From JANLYC01 sp963815445 (lineage in GTDB: Bacteria > Actinomycetota > Actinomycetes > Propionibacteriales > Nocardioidaceae), in the NCBI GenBank assembly GCA_963815445.1, contig CAWFGV010000004.1, positions 124,001 to 188,000 on the forward strand: DNA of 64,000 nucleotides, given 5' to 3'. The notes beneath the pieces were generated by a model, which was not told where the DNA came from, did not search any database, and worked only from the letters and a program-made list of their open reading frames with translations. Of this stretch, positions 55,292 to 63,765 are shown one piece after another. Within the stretch, counting starts at the first letter, position 1; each line of letters begins with the position of its first letter. Both the position numbers and the translations under genes were made by a program.

Positions 55292-55966
55292 CGGCAGGGT
55301 CCCCTCATGGTGTGGTGGCTCGGCGCAGGGTCAGGCTTGTCGCGATGTCTCCCCACGATCCAGAACGAGATCCGGACCGTGGTTCCGGCGATCTGTCGTG
55401 CGTCCACATTGTTGTCCACAGCCTGTGCACACGGCTTTTGCTGAGTTTTACGGGTCATCTGGTGGTCGCCCGGAGTGAACCCGGGGCGCCATACCACCGT
55501 CGACAGGGCTCCACCGGTCGGGTGGGGCGCGAGGTCGACAACAGCCAGGCGGGGGAAACCGAGGGGGACTGAGGGAACCGCTGTGTGGGAAACTAACAAG
55601 AAGGCCGCCCGGGTTTCAACCCGTCATCCACAGGTTGATGGTTGGCCGCGCGGAGTGTCGTCGCGAACCATCGGCGTGTCGGGTGCATGCCGCTGATGAT
55701 GCGGTGGAAATCTCGTGACGAGGAGCTGGTGGCCGGCCCGCTCGGTTTGACCCCCATCGTCGTCTCCGCGTACCGTTGGTTGGTCGGCTACGGCGTCGAT
55801 GGGTGCCGCATGTCCACAGGAACAGCAAGGTTACTGACAAAGCGATTGAGTGCTTTGTCGACAAATACCCTGTGGATGAGCGGTGTTGTCGAACCGTTCG
55901 TCCATGAAGTAGTGCCGGCCGACGCCTGTTGACTGTCCAGCACATCCGATCTGGGAGTAGTCCTCC
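55292..55966. other. dnaA-rpmH intergenic region with DnaA boxes
   Basis: 675 nt without a convincing gene, containing the divergent dnaA and rpmH promoters. One perfect DnaA box TTGTCCACA at 55412-55420; near matches at 55400-55408 (GCGTCCACA), 55624-55632 (TCATCCACA), 55810-55818 (ATGTCCACA) and, on the minus strand, 55871-55879 (TCATCCACA). An inverted repeat GACAAAGC/GCTTTGTC (55836-55859) leads into the palindrome TTTGTCGACAAA. It is probably part of a bipartite origin region or a DnaA-controlled promoter. Confidence 0.6.
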
Positions 55967-56104
55967 ATGAGCAAGCGCACGTTCCAGCCCAACAACCGCC
56001 GCCGGAGCAAGACCCACGGCTTCCGTCTGCGGATGCGGACCCGCGCCGGCCGCGCCATCCTGGCGAGCCGCCGGCGCAAGGGTCGTAGCCGTCTCGCGGC
56101 TTGA
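55967..56104 (+). CDS. rpmH: 50S ribosomal protein L34
   Basis: 45 residues, strongly basic, with the L34 signature KRTFQPNNRRRSKTHGFR and ending RKGRSRLAA. First gene of the rpmH-rnpA-yidD-yidC-jag-rsmG-parA-parB series running away from dnaA. Confidence 0.97.
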   Translation: MSKRTFQPNNRRRSKTHGFRLRMRTRAGRAILASRRRKGRSRLAA

Positions 56105-56137
56105 TCTGCCCACTGCCTTCGTCCCGGTGAGCCCCTC

Positions 56138-56497
56138 GTGCTCCCTGCCGTCCACCGGCTTCGTCGTGCCGACGACTTCTCGCACGCCGTCCGGTCGGGA
56201 CAGCGAGCAGGAGCCCGTCTCCTGGTCGTCCATGTGTTGGAGCGTGACAGCAGCGGAGACCCCCCGCCTGGCCCGTCGCAGATCGGCTTTGTCGTGAGCA
56301 AGGGGGTCGGGACTTCCGTCGTGAGATCCACCGTCAAGCGTCGCCTTCGGCACCTGGTGCGCGATCGGCTGTCCACGCTGCCAGCCGGACGGATGTACGT
56401 GATCCGGGCCAACCCACCCGCGGCGACGGCGACGTACGCCGAGCTCGGCGCCGACCTTGATCGGTGCCTGGCGAAGGTCAAGGATGGCAGGCGATGA
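56138..56497 (+). CDS. rnpA: ribonuclease P protein component
   Basis: 119 residues, GTG start. The conserved features are the N-terminal RLRRADDFSHAVRSG and the RNR-type motif VRSTVKRRLRHLVR. It supports RNase P RNA in tRNA 5' maturation. It overlaps yidD by ATGA. Confidence 0.94.
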   Translation: MLPAVHRLRRADDFSHAVRSGQRAGARLLVVHVLERDSSGDPPPGPSQIGFVVSKGVGTSVVRSTVKRRLRHLVRDRLSTLPAGRMYVIRANPPAATATYAELGADLDRCLAKVKDGRR

Positions 56498-56766
56498 AGT
56501 ACCTGTTGATCGGCTTCCTCCGCGCCTATCGGCTACTGATCAGCCCCTTGTACGGCCAGGTCTGCCGTTATCACCCGTCCTGCTCGGCGTACGCGCTCGA
56601 GGCCGTGCAGCACCACGGCGCCCTCAGGGGCACGTGGTTGGGTGGTCGGCGAGTGGCGCGCTGCCACCCCTGGGCCGCAGGGGGCTACGACCCCGTACCC
56701 ACTCGTTTCACCTGGCGGGCATCGAGCTCGACTGGACAGAGCATGGAGACTCAGGAGCTTTCGTGA
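56494..56766 (+). CDS. yidD: membrane protein insertion efficiency factor YidD
   Basis: 90 residues from ATG 56494, coupled to rnpA. YidD motif: LISPLYGQVCRYHPSCSAYA and RVARCHPWAAGGYDPVP, with the three conserved cysteines. A peripheral membrane protein that aids YidC-dependent insertion. It overlaps yidC by GTGA. Confidence 0.94.
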   Translation: MKYLLIGFLRAYRLLISPLYGQVCRYHPSCSAYALEAVQHHGALRGTWLGGRRVARCHPWAAGGYDPVPTRFTWRASSSTGQSMETQELS

Positions 56767-57719
56767 TCGCTTTTCTGGTGAACATCGGCCACACGATCAT
56801 GACGCCGCTGTATTACCTGACCTCCGGAATCCTGCGGGTCTTCCACGGACTTTTCCACGACATCCTCGGGGCGAGCGAGGGGTGGTCGTGGACCTTGTCG
56901 ATCATCTGTCTGACCGTGGTGATCCGGACCGCCCTGATCCCGTTGTTCGTCAAGCAGATCAAGAACAGCCGGAACCTTCAGCTCCTCCAACCGAAGGTCA
57001 AGGAGCTGCAGAAGAAGTACGGTCACGACCGCGAGCGTCTCACCCAGGAGACGATGAAGCTCTACAAGGACACCGGCACCAACCCACTGGCCTCGTGCCT
57101 CCCGCTGCTGCTGCAGATGCCGATCTTCCTGTCCCTCTTCCGCACCCTGAACAAGGCTTCGGACGGTGACGGCATCGGGTTCATGACGAACACGCTGGCA
57201 CGGACCCTGGCCAACGGCGAGATCTTCGGTGTCCAGATCTCCAACTCGTTCACCAGCTCCGGTGGGTCGGTGTCGACGAAGATCCTGACGATGACGCTGG
57301 TCGTGCTGATGACGTTCACGACCTTCACGACGCAGCGGCAGCTGATGCGCAAGAACATGCCCGAGTCGGCGCTGACGGGTCAGTACGCGCAGCAGCAGAA
57401 GATCCTGCTGTACGTCCTGCCGGTGGTCTTCGCCGTCGGTGGTATCGCGTTCCCCATCGGTGTGCTCCTCTACTGGACGACCTCGAACATGTGGACGATG
57501 GGTCAGCAGTTCTACGTGATCCGCAACAACCCGACGCCCGGTACGCCGGCCTTTGAGGCGAAGAAGGCCCGCGACGCCCACAAGCATCACGGCACCAGCA
57601 CCAGCACCGACACAGTGCCGGGTACGGCCGTCGCTACTGATCCGGCACCACCGCCCCCGCCCTCGCGCGTCCAACCACAGAAGAAGCCCCGGAGCAAGCG
57701 CAAGCGCAAACGCAAGTAG
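56763..57719 (+). CDS. yidC: membrane protein insertase YidC/OxaI
   Basis: 318 residues from GTG 56763 with GGAG upstream. Five membrane helices; the hydrophilic-groove arginine lies in ICLTVVIRTALIPLF, the cytosolic hairpin in LQPKVKELQKKYG, and conserved NPLASCLPLLLQMPIFLSLF follows. A strongly basic C-tail (KKPRSKRKRKRK) probably binds the ribosome. It inserts membrane proteins alone or with SecYEG. Confidence 0.96.
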   Translation: MIAFLVNIGHTIMTPLYYLTSGILRVFHGLFHDILGASEGWSWTLSIICLTVVIRTALIPLFVKQIKNSRNLQLLQPKVKELQKKYGHDRERLTQETMKLYKDTGTNPLASCLPLLLQMPIFLSLFRTLNKASDGDGIGFMTNTLARTLANGEIFGVQISNSFTSSGGSVSTKILTMTLVVLMTFTTFTTQRQLMRKNMPESALTGQYAQQQKILLYVLPVVFAVGGIAFPIGVLLYWTTSNMWTMGQQFYVIRNNPTPGTPAFEAKKARDAHKHHGTSTSTDTVPGTAVATDPAPPPPPSRVQPQKKPRSKRKRKRK

Positions 57720-57759
57720 CCAGCCTTGTTCCCGCCCGCCCCACGACGAAAGAGACACG

Positions 57760-58407
57760 ATGAGCGAAGCTCCCGACAGCACGACTGAGACCGAGGCCGA
57801 GACCGAGACCGAGACGGCCGATCCGCAGGTCGGTAGCGACGGGTCCGTCGAGTCCCAGGCAGTCAGTTCCGACGAGACCGAGGACACCGACGAGACCGAG
57901 GACACCGACGACACCGGGACGGCCGATGCTGACGGCGGGAACAACCGCGTGAAGCAGCTCGAGGCGGAGGGTGACATCGCGGCGGACTACCTCGAGGAAC
58001 TGCTGGACATCGCCGACCTCGACGGCGACCTCGACATGGACGTCGAAGGAGACCGGGCCGCAGTGTCCATCGTGGGTGCGGACCTGAGTGCTCTGGTGGG
58101 TTCGGAAGGACAGGTGCTCGAGTCGCTGCAGGAGCTCACCCGGCTGGCCGTCTACCGCGAGACCGGCGAGCGGTCCCGGTTGATGCTCGACATCAGCGGC
58201 TACCGGGCTGAGCTGCGCAAGAACCTGGAGCTGCTGGCCGAGGAGGCCGTCGATGACGTCAAGCAGTCGGGCGAGTCCGTCAAGCTGTCACCGATGACGC
58301 CGTTCGAGCGCAAGGTGGTGCACGACGCCGTTGCCGCTGCGGGCCTGCACAGCGAGTCCGAAGGGGTCGAACCGACGCGCTGCGTCGTCGTCATGCCGGC
58401 GTCCTGA
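57760..58407 (+). CDS. jag: KH-R3H RNA-binding protein Jag/KhpB
   Basis: 215 residues. A disordered acidic N-terminus rich in TETE/DTDE repeats (about 1-60), a KH domain (about 70-140; VSIVGADLSALVGSEGQVLESLQEL) and an R3H domain (about 150-215; MTPFERKVVHDAVAAAGLHSESEG). The N-terminal Jag_N domain of Firmicutes is absent. RNA-binding partner in cell-envelope control; follows yidC as usual. Confidence 0.92.
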   Translation: MSEAPDSTTETEAETETETADPQVGSDGSVESQAVSSDETEDTDETEDTDDTGTADADGGNNRVKQLEAEGDIAADYLEELLDIADLDGDLDMDVEGDRAAVSIVGADLSALVGSEGQVLESLQELTRLAVYRETGERSRLMLDISGYRAELRKNLELLAEEAVDDVKQSGESVKLSPMTPFERKVVHDAVAAAGLHSESEGVEPTRCVVVMPAS

Positions 58408-58419
58408 TCGTCGGTCGAC

Positions 58420-59106
58420 GTGGACCATGTTTCACGTGAAACACCCGCTGCGGCCGAACCCCCGGAGGCTCCAGGGCCCCCGGATCCCGACTGGGTGAAC
58501 GAGACGTTCCAAGGCGACAGGTCGATCTATCGCTATGTCGACTTGTTGGCTTCCGTGGGCACGGTGCGGGGCCTGATCGGCCCGCGCGAGGTGCCACGAC
58601 TCTGGGATCGCCACATCCGCAACTGTGCTGCCGCAGCGCCGGCCTTCCCTCACGGGGCCCGGGTCGCGGACGTCGGTTCGGGCGCAGGACTACCAGGACT
58701 GGTCCTGGCGATGGCCCGACCGGATCTGCGCGTCACGCTGATCGAGCCGTTGCTGCGACGTACGACGTTCCTGACCGAGGTGGTCACCGAGCTCGGGCTC
58801 ACCACGGTGGACGTGGTCCGGGCCCGCGCCGACGAGGTAGCGGACACGTTCGACGTGGTGACGTCACGGGCGGTAGCGCCGCTGGAGAAGTTGCTGCGGT
58901 GGTGCCTGCCGCTGTGCCGCCCTGGAGGTCTGGTCCTCGCCATGAAGGGTGCCTCGGCACAGGCCGAGCTCGACTCCGTCACCGCGATGCTGCGCACCCA
59001 GCGGATCTCCGGGGCACGAGTTGACGAATATCCGGCCGGGGCTGACGGGTCCACGCGCGTGGTTCGGATAGAGTCGCCCATGATCGGGAGGACCAAGAAA
59101 TCGTGA
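58420..59106 (+). CDS. rsmG: 16S rRNA (guanine-N7) methyltransferase RsmG
   Basis: 228 residues, GTG start. SAM motif VADVGSGAGLPGLVLAM, preceded by the conserved RLWDRHIRNC and followed by TSRAVAPLEKLLRW. It methylates the 530-loop guanine (G527 in E. coli) of 16S rRNA; loss gives low-level streptomycin resistance. The residues VSRET at 4-8 are encoded by a parS site. It overlaps parA by GTGA. Confidence 0.95.
   Translation: MDHVSRETPAAAEPPEAPGPPDPDWVNETFQGDRSIYRYVDLLASVGTVRGLIGPREVPRLWDRHIRNCAAAAPAFPHGARVADVGSGAGLPGLVLAMARPDLRVTLIEPLLRRTTFLTEVVTELGLTTVDVVRARADEVADTFDVVTSRAVAPLEKLLRWCLPLCRPGGLVLAMKGASAQAELDSVTAMLRTQRISGARVDEYPAGADGSTRVVRIESPMIGRTKKS
58428..58443. promoter_or_regulatory. parS site 1
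   Basis: TGTTTCACGTGAAACA, a perfect 16-bp ParB-binding palindrome inside the first codons of rsmG. Confidence 0.97.
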
Positions 59107-60473
59107 ACGTGACGCCGCACCTGGGGTGGCCGGCCGCACCGCCGAGGACAGCACCCGGACTCGGGTGGCCTGATGAGACGGCGCCGGCGCCGAGTCGTCG
59201 ACCACCCGCTACCCCGGCACCCCCATCTGTCGACCTGTCCATCTCGTTCGACGAGGCAGGGACCGACGTCGCCGCTGTGCCGCGTCAGACCGGCGAAGCG
59301 CGGGTCGAGGTCGGCACGCCGGCCTCGGACGCCCGCCATCTCGCCACCGCCGCGGCGCAGCCCATCGCGGCGGGTGTCGTCGAGGAAGTCATCCCGCACG
59401 CTGCCCTGACCGCGACCGCCCCGAGCGGCGTTTCACGTGAAACGATGGCGTCGCCGTCCACCAAGGTTTCACGTGAAACGGTGTCGGTCCTGACCACGGC
59501 CCCCGCCGCGCCCGTCGCGACGGCGGCGGAGCTGGTGGTCGACGACCACCCGGCGGGCGACACCTCGACCCCGCTGGCGTGGGCCACCGAGCACAGCATC
59601 GCGGTGGCCACCGGTCGACCGCTGCGCCGTCGCCTCCCGCGCCCCGACACCACCCGGGTGATGGTGGTCGCCAACCAGAAGGGTGGGGTGGGCAAGACCA
59701 CGACCACGGTCAACGTCGCGGCGGCGCTGGCCCAGCACGGTCTCAAAGTCCTTGTCGTCGACCTCGATCCGCAGGGCAACGCCTCGACGGCGCTGTCCAT
59801 CGAGCACGGCGGTGGGGTCCCCGGCACATATCAGGTACTGATCGAGGGCACGCCCATCGACGACGTCATCGTCGAGTGCCCCGACATCGCCGGCTTGTTC
59901 GTCGTGCCGGCCACGATCGACCTCGCCGGCGCGGAGATCGAGCTGGTGTCGCTCGTCGCCCGCGAGACCCGGTTGCGGAAGGCTCTGGACACACACCTGA
60001 GTGAGAGCGCCGAGGTCCAGGCACCCTACGACTTCGTGCTGATCGACTGTCCACCCTCGTTGGGGTTGCTGACTGTCAACGCCCTCACGGCCGGGCACGA
60101 GATGTTGATCCCGATCCAGTGCGAGTACTACGCGCTCGAAGGTTTGAGCCAGCTCCTGCACACCATCGACCAGATCCGCGAGCACCTGAACCCGAACCTG
60201 CGCGTCGGTGCCATCATGCTCACCATGTACGACGCGCGGACGCGGCTGGCGGCCGGCGTCGCCGACGAAGTCCGCCAGCACTTCCCGGAGGTGGTTCTCA
60301 AGACCGCCATTCCGAGGTCGGTGCGGATCTCGGAGGCGCCGAGCTATGGGCAGACCGTCCTGACGTACGATCCCGGTTCGGCCGGGGCGTTGTCGTATCT
60401 CGAGGCAGCGGCGGAACTGGCCCGCCAGATCGAGAGCGACAACACACGCGACCACAGGCAAGGCACGGCATGA
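59103..60473 (+). CDS. parA: chromosome partitioning ATPase ParA/Soj
   Basis: 456 residues, GTG start coupled to rsmG. A long disordered Ala/Pro-rich N-terminus (about 185 residues, spanning two parS sites read as VSRET) precedes the Walker-type ATPase: deviant Walker A ANQKGGVGKTTTTVNVA, switch VVDLDPQGNAS and DFVLIDCPPSLGLLTVNAL. It forms nucleoid-bound gradients that move ParB-parS. A later internal start is possible but no stronger ribosome site is evident. Confidence 0.95.
   Translation: MNVTPHLGWPAAPPRTAPGLGWPDETAPAPSRRPPATPAPPSVDLSISFDEAGTDVAAVPRQTGEARVEVGTPASDARHLATAAAQPIAAGVVEEVIPHAALTATAPSGVSRETMASPSTKVSRETVSVLTTAPAAPVATAAELVVDDHPAGDTSTPLAWATEHSIAVATGRPLRRRLPRPDTTRVMVVANQKGGVGKTTTTVNVAAALAQHGLKVLVVDLDPQGNASTALSIEHGGGVPGTYQVLIEGTPIDDVIVECPDIAGLFVVPATIDLAGAEIELVSLVARETRLRKALDTHLSESAEVQAPYDFVLIDCPPSLGLLTVNALTAGHEMLIPIQCEYYALEGLSQLLHTIDQIREHLNPNLRVGAIMLTMYDARTRLAAGVADEVRQHFPEVVLKTAIPRSVRISEAPSYGQTVLTYDPGSAGALSYLEAAAELARQIESDNTRDHRQGTA
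59429..59444. promoter_or_regulatory. parS site 2
   Basis: CGTTTCACGTGAAACG, a perfect 16-bp palindrome inside the N-terminal coding part of parA. Confidence 0.96.
59466..59479. promoter_or_regulatory. parS site 3
   Basis: Core GTTTCACGTGAAAC, 37 bp after the core of site 2 and also inside parA; the outer flanks (G and G) are not symmetric. Confidence 0.94.
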
Positions 60474-61447
60474 GTACGCCGCGGCGCGGTCTGGGCCGCG
60501 GGCTCGGGTCCCTGATCCCGACCGCCGCCGACCGGGCCCACGAGACCGAGCGCAGGACAGAGTCCGGCCACGGTGCCGCGAACGGCTCGGCCACCGATGT
60601 CGACACGCTGGACGCCGTCGGCCCCCGACCGGGCGAGATGCCGGCGGGAACCTACTTCGCCGAGCTGCCGCCGACCAGCATCAGCCCCAATCCCCGACAG
60701 CCGCGGTCGGTGTTCGATGAGGAGGCGATGGCGGAGCTCGTCCACTCGATCAAGGAAGTGGGCCTGCTTCAGCCCATCGTGGTCCGGCCGCTCGGTGATG
60801 ATCGCTATGAGCTGATCATGGGTGAACGTCGTTGGCGTGCCGTCCAGGACGCCGGCCTCGACGTGATCCCGGCGATCGTCCGGGAGACCCGGGATGACGC
60901 CCTCCTTCGGGACGCGCTGCTCGAGAACCTGCATCGTGCTCAGCTCAACCCGCTCGAAGAGGCTGCGGCGTACCAGCAGATGCTCGACGACTTCGGGTGT
61001 ACCCACGATGAGCTGGCTTCGCGCATCGGCCGGTCGCGCCCGCAGATCTCCAACACCCTTCGGCTGCTGAAGCTGTCGGCACCGGTCCAGCGCCGGGTGG
61101 CCGCGGGGATCTTGTCCGCCGGTCACGCCCGTGCTCTGCTCGGCGTCCCGGACAGCCAGCGACAGGACACGCTGGCTTCCCGTGTGGTCGCTGAAGGAAT
61201 TTCCGTGCGGGCTCTGGAGGAGCTCGTTGCGATGGGCGACGCCTCGACGAGCGTTCCGGCGCCGCGCCAGCGGGTGTCTGCGCCCGGGCTCGTCGAGATC
61301 GCTGACCGCCTCGGGCAACGGTTCGAGACCCGATGCAAGGTGTCGTTGGGGCGGAGCAAGGGTCGCATCACGGTGGAGTTCGCCTCGCTGGATGACCTGC
61401 AGCGCATCCTCGAGCTGATGGATCCACAAAGCAATTCGGCGACTTAG
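60470..61447 (+). CDS. parB: chromosome partitioning protein ParB/Spo0J
   Basis: 325 residues, overlapping parA by ATGA. N-terminal RRGLGRGLGSLIP (the ParA-stimulating peptide), CTPase/ParB domain (ISPNPRQPRSVFDEEAMAEL, then IMGERRWRA, LLENLHRAQLNPLEEA), a helix-turn-helix reading parS (IGRSRPQISNTLRLLKL, SAGHARALLG) and a dimerising C-terminus. It loads at parS and spreads as a clamp. Confidence 0.96.
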   Translation: MSTPRRGLGRGLGSLIPTAADRAHETERRTESGHGAANGSATDVDTLDAVGPRPGEMPAGTYFAELPPTSISPNPRQPRSVFDEEAMAELVHSIKEVGLLQPIVVRPLGDDRYELIMGERRWRAVQDAGLDVIPAIVRETRDDALLRDALLENLHRAQLNPLEEAAAYQQMLDDFGCTHDELASRIGRSRPQISNTLRLLKLSAPVQRRVAAGILSAGHARALLGVPDSQRQDTLASRVVAEGISVRALEELVAMGDASTSVPAPRQRVSAPGLVEIADRLGQRFETRCKVSLGRSKGRITVEFASLDDLQRILELMDPQSNSAT

Positions 61448-61465
61448 CGCTTTGTCGACATAGCG

Positions 61466-61836
61466 TCAGAGGCCGATGAGGGAGCTTCTCCGCTCGATCA
61501 GCACCACGTCGCGCCATCGCCCCCGTCGGCACCGTCGGCACCGTCGGCACCGTCGGCTCCGACCACCATGCGATCGAGGGCACGGCGGATCCCCACGTGG
61601 CGGAACCCCTGCTGCTCGTGGAGTCGCAGACTGGCCTGGTTCTCAGGGAAGACATGCGACTGGATCGTCCAGATGCCGGCCGCCTCGGTCAGCGCGATGA
61701 GTTCGCTCAGCAGCAGGGCGCCGATCCCGTGACCCTGGTGTGCCGGGCCGACGAAGACGGAATGTTCCGCGACACCGGAGTACACCGTCCGCGTCGAGAC
61801 CGGCACTACGGCGACCCAACCGACCACCTGAGCAGT
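61466..61836 (-). pseudogene. GNAT acetyltransferase remnant
   Basis: Minus-strand remnant matching the C-terminal half of pat/YncA-type GNAT enzymes: VVGWVAVVPVS, YSGVAEHSVFV, the acetyl-CoA loop PAHQGHGIGALLL and NQASLRLHEQQGFRHVG. The N-terminal half is missing; the open frame continues upstream into the ArsR promoter with no similarity. Near the 3' end a tandem 9-bp repeat and a G-run shift the frame to an early stop at 61498. The other frame gives the expected ending GRWRDVVLIERRSSLIGL and a stop at 61466. Confidence 0.7.
61524..61559. repeat. tandem 9-bp repeat (CGTCGGCAC)
   Basis: Three exact units and a fourth with one change (CGTCGGCTC), inside the acetyltransferase remnant where they encode GAD triplets. 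Confidence 0.85.
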
Positions 61837-61906
61837 GGGTCCCTGAGCAGCGGGGGCGCCGGCCCGACGTGCTGCCAGCCGCGACCTTTCACCTACCTGG
61901 TCGCTA

Positions 61907-61935
61907 TTGCAATGAGTCTTTCGAAAGATTACCTT
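61907..61935 (+). promoter_or_regulatory. ArsR promoter with operator in the spacer
   Basis: -35 TTGCAA (61907-61912), a 17-bp spacer and -10 TACCTT (61930-61935), 7 nt before GTG 61943, so probably leaderless. The spacer contains the perfect 12-bp palindrome TCTTTCGAAAGA (61917-61928), well placed for autorepression by the encoded regulator. Confidence 0.7.
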
Positions 61936-61942
61936 CAACACT

Positions 61943-62530
61943 GTGGCGATCACGAGAAAACGGGTCACGTCCGCAGCCGACATGAAGGCCCTGGCTCATC
62001 CGGTCCGGATGGACGTCCTCGAGCTGTTGGTGACTCATGGGGCGATGACCGCGAGCGATGCGGCCGCGACTCTGGGCCAGACCCCGGCCAACGTCTCGTG
62101 GCACCTCCACAAGCTCGCCGAACACGGCTTCGTCAGGCAGGCGACCGGGGGACCGGGTCGCCGGCGGCCGTGGAAGGCGGTCGCAGAGTCCCTGAGCTGG
62201 GGCGATGACGCCGAGGACACCACCGCCGCCGCCTCGTTGCAGGACGTCGCGATCGAGCGTGAGCTGCAACGGTTGCGGGCCGCGCTCGCGAACGCCGACC
62301 GGGAGTCGGCGGCCTGGCGAGCCGCGATGTCGGTGAACCAGTCCCTGCTGTGGTTGACGGCGGAGGAGGCACGTGAGCTCGGCGACCAGGTTCGGGAGCT
62401 CTTCCTGACGAAGGCGGTCGAGCGACAGGACCCCGCCAACCGGCCCGCGGACGCTCGCCTCATGTCGATGCTGGCGTGGTTGGTACCGCACGGCCCCTGG
62501 CAGCCCGGATCTTCTGCCGACTCCCGATGA
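61943..62530 (+). CDS. ArsR-type winged-helix regulator
   Basis: 195 residues, GTG start. A winged-helix domain (about 12-75; MKALAHPVRMDVLELLVTHG, ASDAAATLGQTPANVSWHLHKLAEHG) followed by a longer helical C-terminal part unlike metal-sensing ArsR proteins; no metal-binding cysteine pair is present. It overlaps an MFS transporter gene by ATGA and has a palindrome in its own promoter, a typical regulator-exporter unit. Confidence 0.88.
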   Translation: MAITRKRVTSAADMKALAHPVRMDVLELLVTHGAMTASDAAATLGQTPANVSWHLHKLAEHGFVRQATGGPGRRRPWKAVAESLSWGDDAEDTTAAASLQDVAIERELQRLRAALANADRESAAWRAAMSVNQSLLWLTAEEARELGDQVRELFLTKAVERQDPANRPADARLMSMLAWLVPHGPWQPGSSADSR

Positions 62531-63765
62531 AGGCCGCCTTCGGGCAGCCCGGGTTCCGGCTGCTCTTCACCGGACTGCTGGCCAGCATGGTCGGCGACTC
62601 CCTGATGTTGATCGTGCTCGCCATCTGGGTCAAGGAGCTCACCGGGAGCAACGGTGCCGCCGGTCTGACCTTTTTCTTCCTGGCGGCGCCGGCACTGTTC
62701 GCCCCGATGCTGGGGGTCGTCGTCGACCGACTCCGTCGACGTACGTTGCTGTTCTGGGGCAATCTCGCCTCGGCCGCTGCGGTGCTGCCGCTGCTGCTGG
62801 TGCACGATCGTGGCGACGTCTGGATGGTGTACGCCGTCGCGGTCCTCTACGGCGTCTCGTTCATCGTGCTGCCCGCCGGCCTCAACGGGCTCCTCAAGGA
62901 GATGCTGCCCGAGCCGATGCTGGTGGATGCCAACGCGGCGTTGTCGACGAGCAAGGAGGCGCTCCGCCTGGTGGGTCCGCTGGCCGGCGCCGGCCTCTTC
63001 ACCTGGTTGGGCGGCGGTGCCGTTGCCATGGTTGACGCGGCGACGTTCATGATCGCAGCCGCCGTGATCGTGCTGCTCCGGGTTCATGAGGACGTGCCCG
63101 CGCGCGAAGAGGTGCACTTTCGTGACGAGGTACTGGCAGGTGTTCGACACATTCGCGGCGACCAGGTCTTGCTGCACACGATGATCGCGGTGGGGGTGTC
63201 CCTGCTCGTGGTCGGCTTCATGGAGTCAGCGGTGTTCGCGATGGTGGACGCGTTCGACAAGCCGGCCGGCTACGTAGGCGTCGTCGTGTCGGTGCAGGGT
63301 GTGGGCGCGATCGCCGGTGGACTGATGTCGTCGACGCTGATCAAGAGAAGCGGAGAGACGACGGCGATCGCGCTGAGCCTGACGACGTTCGGTGTCGGCC
63401 TGGCGATCTGTGCCGCATCGAGCTGGCTGTCGGTGGTGTTCGTCGGGGTAGTGGTCCTGGGCTATGCGCTTCCGGTCTTCATCGTCGCGTTCACGACACT
63501 CCTCCAGCGGCGTACGCCCAACCGCTTGATGGGCCGGGTCTCGGCCGCGACGGACGTAGTCCTGGGGATGCCCCAGGCCCTCTCGATCGCGACCGGTGCC
63601 CTGCTGGTCAGCCTGATCAGCTACCGCGAGATCTACTGGATCAGCGCCGCCGTGCTGGTCGCGTCGGCGGGCTACCTGACCTGGATCCTGCACGGAGCCA
63701 CCTCAGCGGCTGACGGCGACCTCGACCAGCTCGACGAACAGGCGCCCGAGGTCGAGCTCCGCTGA
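62527..63765 (+). CDS. MFS transporter (MFS_3/enterobactin-exporter type)
   Basis: 412 residues from ATG 62527 with about 12 membrane helices (FRLLFTGLLASMVGDSLMLIV, FFFLAAPALFAPMLGVVVDRL, VSLLVVGFMESAVFAMVDAF). The loop VVDRLRRRTLLFWGNL is the MFS motif A equivalent. It probably exports a drug or metabolite under control of the ArsR-type regulator translated just upstream. The 3' end overlaps the convergent ligase gene by 63 nt. Confidence 0.9.
   Translation: MKAAFGQPGFRLLFTGLLASMVGDSLMLIVLAIWVKELTGSNGAAGLTFFFLAAPALFAPMLGVVVDRLRRRTLLFWGNLASAAAVLPLLLVHDRGDVWMVYAVAVLYGVSFIVLPAGLNGLLKEMLPEPMLVDANAALSTSKEALRLVGPLAGAGLFTWLGGGAVAMVDAATFMIAAAVIVLLRVHEDVPAREEVHFRDEVLAGVRHIRGDQVLLHTMIAVGVSLLVVGFMESAVFAMVDAFDKPAGYVGVVVSVQGVGAIAGGLMSSTLIKRSGETTAIALSLTTFGVGLAICAASSWLSVVFVGVVVLGYALPVFIVAFTTLLQRRTPNRLMGRVSAATDVVLGMPQALSIATGALLVSLISYREIYWISAAVLVASAGYLTWILHGATSAADGDLDQLDEQAPEVELR

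Noticed and set aside
55642..55932. ORF inside the dnaA-rpmH region
   Set aside because: No Shine-Dalgarno, crosses DnaA boxes and the inverted repeat, and no conserved residues; the region is better explained as regulatory DNA.
55928..55966. TTGACT as the -35 of an rpmH promoter
   Set aside because: No credible -10 hexamer follows at 16-18 bp; the promoter was not assigned.
56751..57977. 408-codon minus-strand ORF across yidC and jag
   Set aside because: It is antisense to two certain genes; its Ser/Val start mirrors the jag acidic repeats and it has no recognisable domain.
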